Shown here piece by piece: positions 27,686 through 38,738 of a stretch of 64,000 nt of DNA. Numbering within the stretch: position 1 is the stretch's first letter; every line of letters starts with the position of its first letter. The notes below the pieces were generated by a model. That model saw nothing but the letters and a program-made list of their open reading frames with translations. It searched no databases and had not been told where the DNA came from. Source of the DNA: Myxococcus xanthus (GTDB lineage Bacteria > Myxococcota > Myxococcia > Myxococcales > Myxococcaceae); NCBI RefSeq assembly GCF_013116825.1, contig NZ_JABFNS010000015.1, forward strand, positions 1-64,000, in the 5' to 3' direction. The translations under genes were made by a program, and so were the position numbers.

Positions 27686-28024
27686 ATGTCCACCGACCAG
27701 GCACCTCCCTACTGGCTCCTCATCTCCGTCCTCTTCAGCAACCAGCCGCTGTCGCCCTCGCTGGCGATGACGCTGCACCAGGTGGCCTATGAGCTCCACC
27801 AGCGCGGTGAGGGCGCCAAGGAAGTGGCCGGGGACATGGTGAGCGGCCGGGTGGTGAACCTCCGCAAGGACGTGTCCTTCGGCGGCATCGCCGGGCCGGC
27901 CTTCGAAGCGGAAATCGAGACCGAGCGGGGCTCCGGCGTCGTCCGCTTCGTCCTCACCCGGCAGGGGCTGGAGATGATGAAGCAGCAGCCCGCCGAGCCG
28001 CCCCGGCCCAAGTACCTCAACTGA
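27686..28024 (+). CDS. Hypothetical small protein
   Basis: A 112-residue soluble protein with no signal peptide (MSTDQAPPYWLLISVLFSNQ), followed by a helical segment (LAMTLHQVAYELHQRGE) and a short beta-rich region (VNLRKDVSFGGIAGPAFEAEIE). Codon use follows its neighbours. It lies 59 bases after the immunity gene on the same strand. I recognise no family. Confidence 0.6.
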   Translation: MSTDQAPPYWLLISVLFSNQPLSPSLAMTLHQVAYELHQRGEGAKEVAGDMVSGRVVNLRKDVSFGGIAGPAFEAEIETERGSGVVRFVLTRQGLEMMKQQPAEPPRPKYLN

Positions 28025-28091
28025 GCCAGCGCGGGCCCGCCCGCCTGTCCGCCCCCTGCTCGCGGACGGTGGGCGTCTCCATTCTGGAGAC

Positions 28092-28334
28092 ATGGACCCC
28101 AAGGACTACCTCAAGCGCGGCGCGGGCATCCCGCTGGATCCGAAGAAGCAGAAGGACCCCGAGGAAGACGGCGAGCGCGTCCCCGCCGAAGGACGCGCCG
28201 AGTTCCTCAACGACGTCTCCGAGCACAACGGCGGTCAGCGCACCGACGTCGACGTACCGTGGCGCAAGGGCCCCGAGCTGCAACGCGGCCAGCGCGACGC
28301 CTACAACGCGGAGAGCGACAAGAAGAAGGGGTGA
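28092..28334 (+). CDS. Hypothetical 80-residue charged protein
   Basis: Eighty residues, very hydrophilic and probably disordered (MDPKDYLKRG, KKQKDPEEDGERV, ending ESDKKKG). There is no Cys, no signal and no membrane segment. It follows the previous small gene on the same strand and ends convergently with the next. No function can be proposed. Confidence 0.5.
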   Translation: MDPKDYLKRGAGIPLDPKKQKDPEEDGERVPAEGRAEFLNDVSEHNGGQRTDVDVPWRKGPELQRGQRDAYNAESDKKKG

Positions 28335-28337
28335 CCC

Positions 28338-28745
28338 TTACTCCCGGTCGAGGTCCACCTTCATCTTGTTGCCCATGTGCAGGATGGAGTTCGACAGCGT
28401 CGCGGCGGACATCTCCGCCAGCTCCATCAGGACCTGCTCCTGCTGCGCCTGCTCCGAGCCGGCCGGGGCCTGGGACACCGTGCCCCGCGAGCCGTCCTCG
28501 GAGATGGGCCCGCGGCCCACGGCGGACAGGTAGGAGTTCAGGATGCCGTTGTTCGGCGAGCTGCCCACCGAGGCGAGCGCCGAGGCGACCACCGCGCCAC
28601 CCGACACCATGAGCGGATCCCCAGGCCGGTTGGCCGGGGCCATCGGGTTCACCAGCGCGCCAAAGCTCGTGCTGGCGGCGCGGGTCTGCGCCTGCGTGGT
28701 GGCGGGCTGAATCATGGGACCGGTGAAGGAGTTGATGCGGGTCAT
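28338..28745 (-). CDS. Hypothetical 135-residue protein
   Basis: The start at MTRINSF is chosen because GGAGG lies five bases before it; an upstream ATG lacks a ribosome site. The first 60 residues are rich in Ala, Pro, Thr and Asn. The rest is partly helical (EQAQQEQVLMELAEMSAATLSNSILHM cut into two helices). No signal peptide. Possibly a structural or secreted small protein; not recognised. Confidence 0.55.
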   Translation of the reverse strand: MTRINSFTGPMIQPATTQAQTRAASTSFGALVNPMAPANRPGDPLMVSGGAVVASALASVGSSPNNGILNSYLSAVGRGPISEDGSRGTVSQAPAGSEQAQQEQVLMELAEMSAATLSNSILHMGNKMKVDLDRE

Positions 28746-28852
28746 GGCGCCTCCGTCTCGGCCCGGGACGCGCACCACGCACGTGTCGGACCTCTCGAAA
28801 CCCCATTATCGCCCGGCCGCCGGCGAAGTTGCGCGAAAGGCCGAAAACGCCC

Positions 28853-28898
28853 GAAGGCCGCGGACTTACGGGCGTGCTCCCCGTCCGCCGCGGCCTTC
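28853..28898 (-). terminator. Terminator hairpin of aceB-aceA
   Basis: Perfect 11-bp arms (GAAGGCCGCGG / CCGCGGCCTTC) flank a further possible GGAC/GTCC pairing, just downstream of the aceA stop. On the minus strand a short TTTT follows. This fits an intrinsic terminator for the aceBA operon. Confidence 0.65.
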
Positions 28899-28923
28899 AG
28901 AAGACTTCAAGAGGCGCCGTCGC

Positions 28924-30210
<1,287 letters not shown>

Positions 30211-30267
30211 CGTGGGCTCCTCGCTACGGTAAAAGTGGTGGGTTGCTGCTGCGAAAGTGCGAAGGGT

Positions 30268-31893
<1,626 letters not shown>

Positions 31894-31980
31894 CTGAGCT
31901 CCTTTGGCCAGGTGCGTTGTAAATCTGCTGGAACGGCTCGGAAAATGAGTACTGAGAGGGCAAAAAGGAAGTGCGAAGTG

Positions 31981-32012
31981 AATCTTTGCCTGCTCGCCTG
32001 TAACTCTGTCAA
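31981..32012 (-). promoter_or_regulatory. Possible promoter of aceB-aceA
   Basis: The region 31894-32141 is clearly AT-richer than its surroundings. On the minus strand a perfect TTGACA (32012-32007) lies about 17-19 bases before AAAGAT, a poor -10. TAAATCTG is repeated in the same region (31920s and 32020s). The elements probably serve the divergent aceB and pspC-type genes, but the -10 match is weak. Confidence 0.3.
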
Positions 32013-32141
32013 CAACTGGCGTGTTAAATCTGTAAATCAGAGGGTCGTCCCCAGGGCGTATGCAATGGGGCGCATCAGGGCGCGTAGGTAGGAATGAGGG
32101 CCACGGACGCCAAGTGGGAGCGGCCCCAGAAGGGAGATGTG

Positions 32142-32495
32142 ATGGACGCCAAGAGACGCTGCGCCACCTGCACCGAGGAAGTGAGCCTGGAGGTCCGGAG
32201 GTGCCCGCGCTGCGGCGCGCGCACGGAGCCCCTGCACCGGGGCGTGGATGGGCGGCTGCTGACCGGGGTGTGCGCGGCGCTGGGGCGGGAGCTGGGCGTG
32301 GACGCGGCGCTGATTCGCGTGGGCTTCGTGGTGGCGCTGGCGGTGTCCGGGGGCACCGCGCTGATGGTGTACCTGCTGCTGTGGGCCTTCACGCCGCCGT
32401 CGGCGACGGGCACCGCGCCCCTGCGGCGCACGTACAGTTGGCTGTCCGGCCTGGGCAACTCGGAGCGCACGCCGCGCGTCGAGCGCCGGGTGTAG
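32142..32495 (+). CDS. Zinc-ribbon PspC-domain membrane protein
   Basis: A 117-residue protein. A four-Cys zinc ribbon (CATC near residue 7 and CPRC near 21) precedes a PspC domain ([21 protein letters not shown], then a transmembrane helix [23 protein letters not shown]). PspC proteins sense or respond to inner-membrane stress. GGGAG lies six bases before the ATG at 32142; an ATG 16 codons upstream lacks one. Divergent from aceB, and ends before a strong terminator. Confidence 0.75.
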   Translation: MDAKRRCATCTEEVSLEVRRCPRCGARTEPLHRGVDGRLLTGVCAALGRELGVDAALIRVGFVVALAVSGGTALMVYLLLWAFTPPSATGTAPLRRTYSWLSGLGNSERTPRVERRV

Positions 32496-32522
32496 TGCTC
32501 AGCGTCCAACGGAGAAAATCAC

Positions 32523-32549
32523 GCCGGAGCCCTGCCCGAGGGCTCCGGC
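32523..32549 (+). terminator. Strong intrinsic terminator after the PspC gene
   Basis: Perfect 10-bp arms GCCGGAGCCC / GGGCTCCGGC with a 7-base loop, followed by CTGTTATTC. It separates the PspC gene from fumC. Confidence 0.75.
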
Positions 32550-32594
32550 CTGTTATTCGATGGGGCCCATCCTTCTTTCCGAGGAGCCCCGCGC

Positions 32595-33995
32595 GTGAGC
32601 ACGAAGAACGTCCGTATCGAGAAAGACACCTTCGGCCCCATCGACGTCCCCGCCGACCGGCTGTGGGGCGCGCAGACGCAGCGCAGCCTCCAGAACTTCG
32701 CCATCTCCACCGAGCGCATGCCGCTGGCCCTCATCCGCGCCCTGGTGCTGGTGAAGAAGGCCGCCGCGCGGGTGAACGTGGAGAACGGCTCGCTGGCGAA
32801 GGAGAAGGGCGAGGCCATCATCCGGGCCGCGGACGAGGTGCTGGCCGGCCAGCACGACGCGGAGTTCCCCTTGAGCGTCTGGCAGACGGGCAGCGGGACG
32901 CAGACGAACATGAACACGAACGAGGTGCTCGCCAACCGCGCCTCGGAGCTGCTGGGCGGCGAGCGCGGCGAGGGCCGCAAGGTCCACCCTAACGACGACG
33001 TCAACAAGGGGCAGAGCTCCAACGACGTCTTCCCCACCGCGATGAGCGTGGCCGCCGTGGCCGCCATCACCGAGCACGTGCTGCCGGAGCTGGGGGCGCT
33101 GCGCGACGTGCTCGCGCAGAAGGCCCGCGCCTTCCATGACGTGGTGAAGGTGGGCCGCACCCACCTGCAGGACGCCACGCCCCTGACGTTGGGGCAGGAG
33201 GTCAGCGGCTTCGTGGCGCAGCTGGACCACGCGAAGGGCCACCTGGAGCGCACCCTGCCGCACCTGTTGGAGCTGGCCCTGGGCGGCACGGCGGTGGGCA
33301 CCGGCCTCAACGCCCCCAGGGGCTATGCCGAGCGGGTGGCGCAGGAGCTGGCCCAGCTCACCGGCCACCCCTTCGTCACCGCGCCCAACAAGTTCGAGGC
33401 GCTGGCCGCCAACGACGCGCTGGTGCAGGCGCACGGGGCGCTGAAGGGGCTGGCGGCGGTGCTCTTCAAGGTGGCCAATGACGTGCGCTGGCTGTCCTCG
33501 GGGCCGCGCTCGGGGCTGGCGGAAATCACCATCCCGGAGAACGAGCCGGGCAGCTCCATCATGCCGGGCAAGGTGAACCCCACCCAGAGCGAGGCGCTCA
33601 CCATGCTGTGCGCCCAGGTGATGGGCAACGACGTCGCCGTCACCGTGGGCGGGGCGTCCGGCAACTTCCAGCTCAACGTCTTCAAGCCGCTCATCGCCCA
33701 CAACCTGCTCCAGAGCTGCCGGTTGCTGGCGGACGGCATGCGCAGCTTCCGCCTGCACTGCGCGGTGGGCATCGAGCCCAACCGGCCCCGCATCCAGGAG
33801 AACCTGGAGCGCAGCCTGATGCTCGTCACGGCGCTCAACCCCCACATCGGCTACGACAACGCGGCGAAAATCGCCAAGACGGCCCACAGGGACGGCACGA
33901 CGCTCAAGGAGACGGCCGTGGCGCTGGGGCTCGTCACGCCCGAGCAGTTCGACCAGTGGGTCCGCCCGGAGGACATGACGGGCCACAAGGGGTAG
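32595..33995 (+). CDS. fumC: Fumarate hydratase class II
   Basis: A 466-residue class II (iron-independent) fumarase of the TCA cycle. It starts at a GTG. Diagnostic stretches are [48 protein letters not shown] and the superfamily signature [11 protein letters not shown]. Length matches the family. Placed as its own transcription unit after the terminator. Confidence 0.96.
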   Translation: MSTKNVRIEKDTFGPIDVPADRLWGAQTQRSLQNFAISTERMPLALIRALVLVKKAAARVNVENGSLAKEKGEAIIRAADEVLAGQHDAEFPLSVWQTGSGTQTNMNTNEVLANRASELLGGERGEGRKVHPNDDVNKGQSSNDVFPTAMSVAAVAAITEHVLPELGALRDVLAQKARAFHDVVKVGRTHLQDATPLTLGQEVSGFVAQLDHAKGHLERTLPHLLELALGGTAVGTGLNAPRGYAERVAQELAQLTGHPFVTAPNKFEALAANDALVQAHGALKGLAAVLFKVANDVRWLSSGPRSGLAEITIPENEPGSSIMPGKVNPTQSEALTMLCAQVMGNDVAVTVGGASGNFQLNVFKPLIAHNLLQSCRLLADGMRSFRLHCAVGIEPNRPRIQENLERSLMLVTALNPHIGYDNAAKIAKTAHRDGTTLKETAVALGLVTPEQFDQWVRPEDMTGHKG

Positions 33996-34100
33996 GTCCC
34001 CCGGGGGGCAGGGGGCCCCGGCGTCGAAGCGTGGGGCAGCGTACGCTCCGGGAAGAAGGGACGGGCGCTGCGGCGGAAGGGCGATTAGGGTAGGGGCGTC

Positions 34101-34712
<612 letters not shown>

Positions 34713-34856
34713 GGCCCTTCCCGCCCCGGACGCATGCCGGGGCGGGGGCTCCCCCGGCGGGGTGCCACACGGGCGCCGCGCCGGACGCAGGTCCAGCACT
34801 GGACGTTTCCGGCCTCCCTGCCTGCGGGTGGCACGCGGCGTGCTCACCATGGGCAT

Positions 34857-35273
34857 ATGACGCCGCTCCGATTTCGCATCGTCCCCCGGTTCCTCTTGCC
34901 CGGCGCCATCCTGGCCTCCATGGCCTGCGCGACGGGCCCCACCGGCCGCCCCCCTGTCCCTCCCAGTTCGGCCGCCGTGCAGACGGAGCTGGGCGCTCGG
35001 GACGTGGTGCAGGCCGGCGAGGAGTACGCCCGCAACAACGCATTGGTGCTGGCCGAGGCCGGGGAGGCGGTGGAGATTCGCCCCAACTTCTGGCGCATCC
35101 GCTTCGGTCTCGCGGACCAACCCGGCCGCGTGCTGGAGATCGAGTTCGATGAGCTGGCGCGCAAGGTCATCAGGGCCCGCGAGCTGGAAATCATCCCAGA
35201 GAACCCGGGTGACGCCGCCCAGGGTGGCGGCTCCGTTCCGACGGCGGGGCAGCCCCGAGGCCCCATTCCCTGA
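34857..35273 (+). CDS. Hypothetical small lipoprotein
   Basis: A 138-residue protein with a basic start (MTPLRFRIVPR), a hydrophobic stretch and a probable lipobox ending in MAC. The mature part contains VVQAGEEYARNNALVLAEAGEAVEIRPNFWRIRFGLADQPGRVLEIEF, which looks like one small alpha/beta domain of about 70 residues. It ends in a Gly/Pro-rich tail. No family recognised. Confidence 0.6.
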   Translation: MTPLRFRIVPRFLLPGAILASMACATGPTGRPPVPPSSAAVQTELGARDVVQAGEEYARNNALVLAEAGEAVEIRPNFWRIRFGLADQPGRVLEIEFDELARKVIRARELEIIPENPGDAAQGGGSVPTAGQPRGPIP

Positions 35274-35336
35274 GCGTGGGCGTCGCCCCGCGCCCCGGTC
35301 CTCACGGGCGGCGCGGGGGCACCCTGTCCGCGTGCT

Positions 35337-35801
35337 TCACGGGGCGGGTGCGCGGGCTTCCTCGCAGAACAGCAGCTCCGCCTGGCCTCCCGTGCGTCCC
35401 ACGAGCACGGCGACCTGGCCGTAGGCGCGGCCGAAGCGTCCGGCCTCCTCGCGGGGAAGCCCGGGGACGAAGAGGCTCTGCTCGCACCAGCTGCCGTCAT
35501 CCGCCTCCCCCAGCGCGGGGGCGGCCCCCCACCCCCCGGCGACGAGCTGCGCGACCATCCGCTCCTGCGCGCGGCGGTTCTCCTCGTCGCTTCGCCGCTG
35601 CGAGCCGGGATTCCACGCCGTCAGGAAGGCCCACTCGCGGTGGCCGCGCGCCGCAAGCGTTGCGTCCAGCGCCGGGTGCAAGGCGCCCGCCCGCAGGATT
35701 TGCTCGACACCCCCTGTGCTGGGATGGGGTCGGATGACGTAGCGCGTTGCCGCGTAGGCCGTCGCCAACCGCTCGCGTTCGTGGTGGCTCATACCGCTCA
35801 T
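35337..35801 (-). CDS. DUF3293-domain protein
   Basis: A 154-residue soluble protein. WAFLTAWNPGSQRRSDEENRRAQ in the middle (residues about 58-80) and the later SLFVPG and YGQVAVLVG match the DUF3293 family, whose role is unknown. Complete, with ordinary codon use. Convergent with the preceding lipoprotein gene and followed upstream by an unremarkable 140-base gap. Confidence 0.75.
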   Translation of the reverse strand: MSGMSHHERERLATAYAATRYVIRPHPSTGGVEQILRAGALHPALDATLAARGHREWAFLTAWNPGSQRRSDEENRRAQERMVAQLVAGGWGAAPALGEADDGSWCEQSLFVPGLPREEAGRFGRAYGQVAVLVGRTGGQAELLFCEEARAPAP

Positions 35802-35943
35802 GATGCGCCGCGTGTCCTCCGGGGAAAATCGGGTTTCGGAGAATCCAGTGTGAATGTTCGATTCAGTGAGCCACGTCCAGGCGACGGGCGCGACGACAGC
35901 GGCATCGAAGAATACTGAGGGGCGCCCCCTGCCGGGGCACGGC

Positions 35944-37380
35944 TCAGGGCGTGGACCGCACCCCGCCCGTCACTCGCTTCACCGTGCGGCCCGCGGGAAG
36001 CGTGTCCCCGGGCTGCACGCCGTTGATGATGGACAGCTCCTCCACGGAGATGGTGGACGGGTGCTGCTCGTTGAACTGCTGCAACGTCATGGGTGACGTC
36101 ACCTTCGCCAGTTCAATCCGCGCGGGCTGGACGGCCAGCGCGGAGGCGTCCGTCAGCTCGCTGAAGCTGGAGAAGGTGGCGCGGAAGGCGTCCTCGTAGG
36201 CGGGAAGTTGCTGCGCGCCGGTGTAGCCCAGGAGTTGGAGCGTGGTGCCGCCCTGGGTCACGAAGGCCGTGACGCCGGCGATGACGCCCTGCTCCGTCTG
36301 CGCCTGGAAGAACGCGGCGCCCGGCGGGAAGCCCGTGGGCGCCGCGCTCACCGGCTGGATGCCTTCCTGCGCGAGGAAGCGCCGCATCGCCTCTTGCGGC
36401 GCGATGTTGCCGGTGGGCACCAGCCCGACGATGGCGTCCTCCCGCGGGCTGACGCCCGCCACCTGCTGCGGCTGGTTCGCCGTCTTCCACCCCTGGGGGA
36501 AGGTGAGCTGGAAGCGCAGTCCCGGGTGCATGAAGACGTTGCCCCGGAAGAAGCCCTGCCGCGGGTCGTCGCCGTAGGGCATGCCCTGGAGCATGGCGAG
36601 GTACTCCTCCCGACCATCCTTGAGCCGGTTGAAGTCCACGTTGGCTTTCGCGGCGCGCTCCTTCGCCGTCTTCACGCGGTCGCCCGGGTCGGGGTGGGTG
36701 GACAGCCACGTGGGGAGGCTCTGTCCGCCCGCGGCCTTGCCCACGCGGTCCAGGGTGGCGAAGACGTTGGCCGCCTGGCGCACGTCGTAGCCGCCGTTCA
36801 GCATGTACTTGAAGCCCAGTTCGTCCGCCTGGCGCTCGTCGTCGCGGCCGTACTTGAGGAACAGCAACTGGAGGCCGGCGGCGGCCAGGCCCCCGAAGCG
36901 GGCCACGTCCTCGCTGAGCACGCTGCCCAGCAGCAGGCCGGCCTGGGCGAGCTGCGCCTGGGACAGCTGCTCCACGGAGTGCCTCGCGGTGATGTGGGCG
37001 ATTTCGTGCCCCAGCACGGAGGCCAGCTCCGCCTCGGAGTTCATCGCGGTCAGCAGGCCCCGCGTCACGAACACGGGCCCCCCGGGGAGGGCGAAGGCAT
37101 TCACCACCGGGTCATCCACGGCTTGGATCGTCCAGGGCAGCTCCGGCCTTTCGGAGGCCTTCGCCATGGGCAGGCCCACCCGGGCGACGTATTCCTGGAC
37201 CTTGGGCTCCTGGATGAGGCCAATGGACCCGCGCACCTCCTCCGCGCTCTGCTTGCCCAGGGCAATCTCGTCCTGTTGAGAGACGAGCGACAGCATGCGC
37301 TTGCCGGTGGCGGGGTTGCGCACGCAGGTTGTCAGCGAGAGCAGGGCCAGCAGCGGCAGCAGCCGGAGTCGTGAAGTCAT
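35944..37380 (-). CDS. M48-family metalloprotease lipoprotein
   Basis: A 478-residue lipoprotein (lipobox LTTC) with an M48 peptidase domain. The zinc motif HEIAH is in LASVLGHEIAHITARHS, with the third ligand in the DDERQADELG region. FALPGGPVFVTRGLL is also typical of the BepA/LoiP group of periplasmic quality-control proteases. The C-terminal half (about 300-478) has a beta-rich extension ending in a LysM-like or peptidase-associated stretch (ISVEELSIINGVQPGDTLPAGRTVKRV). AGGAAGG lies just before the ATG at 37380; the longer frame upstream is not translated. Confidence 0.88.
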   Translation of the reverse strand: MTSRLRLLPLLALLSLTTCVRNPATGKRMLSLVSQQDEIALGKQSAEEVRGSIGLIQEPKVQEYVARVGLPMAKASERPELPWTIQAVDDPVVNAFALPGGPVFVTRGLLTAMNSEAELASVLGHEIAHITARHSVEQLSQAQLAQAGLLLGSVLSEDVARFGGLAAAGLQLLFLKYGRDDERQADELGFKYMLNGGYDVRQAANVFATLDRVGKAAGGQSLPTWLSTHPDPGDRVKTAKERAAKANVDFNRLKDGREEYLAMLQGMPYGDDPRQGFFRGNVFMHPGLRFQLTFPQGWKTANQPQQVAGVSPREDAIVGLVPTGNIAPQEAMRRFLAQEGIQPVSAAPTGFPPGAAFFQAQTEQGVIAGVTAFVTQGGTTLQLLGYTGAQQLPAYEDAFRATFSSFSELTDASALAVQPARIELAKVTSPMTLQQFNEQHPSTISVEELSIINGVQPGDTLPAGRTVKRVTGGVRSTP

Positions 37381-37527
37381 GGGGCCTTCCTGGTAGTGGT
37401 GGATGCGCAAATAGGTCAGCGGCGGCACGGCGACCACGGTGGGGGTGGGCGGGCCGTCACTGCTGGACAGTCGGGCGCGCGCACCGGGCCCGCTTCCGTT
37501 AGCTTCTCTTCGCGAGGAGGCGTTCGA

Positions 37528-38154
37528 ATGGATTCGGATTCGCTCGAAGCACGGATGGCGCGGCTGGAGCGCAGTTGCCGGCGGTGGCAGGGGCTGACGT
37601 TCACCGCGCTCGCGTTGGCGGGACTGGGGCTGGGCGCGGCGGCGCTCCGGGGCGAAGACGTGTCCTCCGGGACGCTGGTGGCCTCCCGGCTGGTGCTCAC
37701 GGACGCGCGCGGGCAGGCGCGGGCCACGCTGGATACCGATGACCAGGGCAACGCGGGCCTGGTGCTGCGCGACGGCGAGGGCCGGCCCCGGGCGCTCCTG
37801 GGCGTGGGCGAGGACGGCTCGCCCCGGCTGCGCTTCTCCACCGCCGAGGGCCAGTCCCTGGCGGAGCTGATGGTGTACTCCGACGAGGCGCCGCGCCTGA
37901 CGCTGTCCAAGCCCGGCGGCGGGGAGCTGTTCGCGGTGGGCCTTCAGGTGGATGGCTCGTCGCGGCTGGAGCTGTCGGACGCGGACGGACGGCCCCGGGC
38001 CATCCTGGGGGCGGACGAGCATGGCTCTCCCGGTCTGGTGCTGAGGGACCGCAAGGGGCTGCCCCGCGTGGCGCTCCGGGTGTCGCCGTCGGACGGCGCC
38101 AGCCTGGTGGTGGAAGGCCAGGACGGCGCGGTGTTCCGCGCGCCCGGCGGCTGA
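37528..38154 (+). CDS. Membrane-anchored repeat protein, unknown function
   Basis: A 208-residue protein; AGGAGG lies seven bases before the ATG. A short coiled coil (LEARMARLERSCRRWQ) leads to a transmembrane helix (LTFTALALAGLGLGAAAL). About six imperfect repeats of roughly 25 residues follow, with the pattern L.D..G..R..L..D..G..GL (for example DGEGRPRALLGVGEDGSPRL). They look like a small beta-solenoid or propeller-like stack exposed in the periplasm. No enzyme motif. Confidence 0.65.
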   Translation: MDSDSLEARMARLERSCRRWQGLTFTALALAGLGLGAAALRGEDVSSGTLVASRLVLTDARGQARATLDTDDQGNAGLVLRDGEGRPRALLGVGEDGSPRLRFSTAEGQSLAELMVYSDEAPRLTLSKPGGGELFAVGLQVDGSSRLELSDADGRPRAILGADEHGSPGLVLRDRKGLPRVALRVSPSDGASLVVEGQDGAVFRAPGG

Positions 38155-38162
38155 GCCGAGCG

Positions 38163-38675
38163 CTACAGCGTGGGGGGCACCACCTTGTAGCCGCGCTGGA
38201 GCAGCGGGGACAGGCGGTCGGAGATGTCCCAGGACTCCACCACCTTGCCGTCGCGCAGCCGGTACAGGGAGTGTCCTCGCAGCAGGAGGGGCCGGGACTC
38301 ACCGGTGTCGTCCACCTGCTTGGGGTCCGGTCCGGTGGCCTTCCAGTGCACGAGCACCAGGTCGCCGTCCGCCACCAGGTGGAGGATGTCGAACTTCAGC
38401 TCGGGGAACGTTTGGAAGCTGGCCTCCGCCTGCTGGCGGATGAAGGCGGGCCCCACCGCGTTGAGGGGCGCGCCCTGGGAGCGGTCCACGAAGTCCTCGG
38501 CGATGAACTCCGGGATGCGGTCCAGCTTGCGCAGGTTGTAGAGCTCCTCGGTGAGCTGCCGCACCCGCTGTTTGTTCTGGGCCTCCAGGGCGGCCGCGCG
38601 CTCCACGGGAGACATCGTGGCGCAGCCCGACAGCCACCCGAGGGCGCACAGCAGAATCGTCGTGTGTCGTGTCAT
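38163..38675 (-). CDS. SnoaL/NTF2-like lipoprotein
   Basis: A 170-residue lipoprotein with lipobox LSGC. The mature part has an NTF2-like fold pattern common to SnoaL-type ester cyclases: LYNLRKLDRIPEFIAEDFVDR, then FPELKFDILHLVADGDLVLVHWKATG and YRLRDGKVVESWDISD. No catalytic assignment is possible; it may simply bind a small ligand. The start at MTRHTT is preferred over an upstream Met because it gives a compact signal peptide. Confidence 0.7.
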   Translation of the reverse strand: MTRHTTILLCALGWLSGCATMSPVERAAALEAQNKQRVRQLTEELYNLRKLDRIPEFIAEDFVDRSQGAPLNAVGPAFIRQQAEASFQTFPELKFDILHLVADGDLVLVHWKATGPDPKQVDDTGESRPLLLRGHSLYRLRDGKVVESWDISDRLSPLLQRGYKVVPPTL

Positions 38676-38738
38676 GGCCCCACGATGCTGCGCATGGGGC
38701 AGGCAGGCGTGCAGTGCCGCCGGCCTCAAACGTTCACC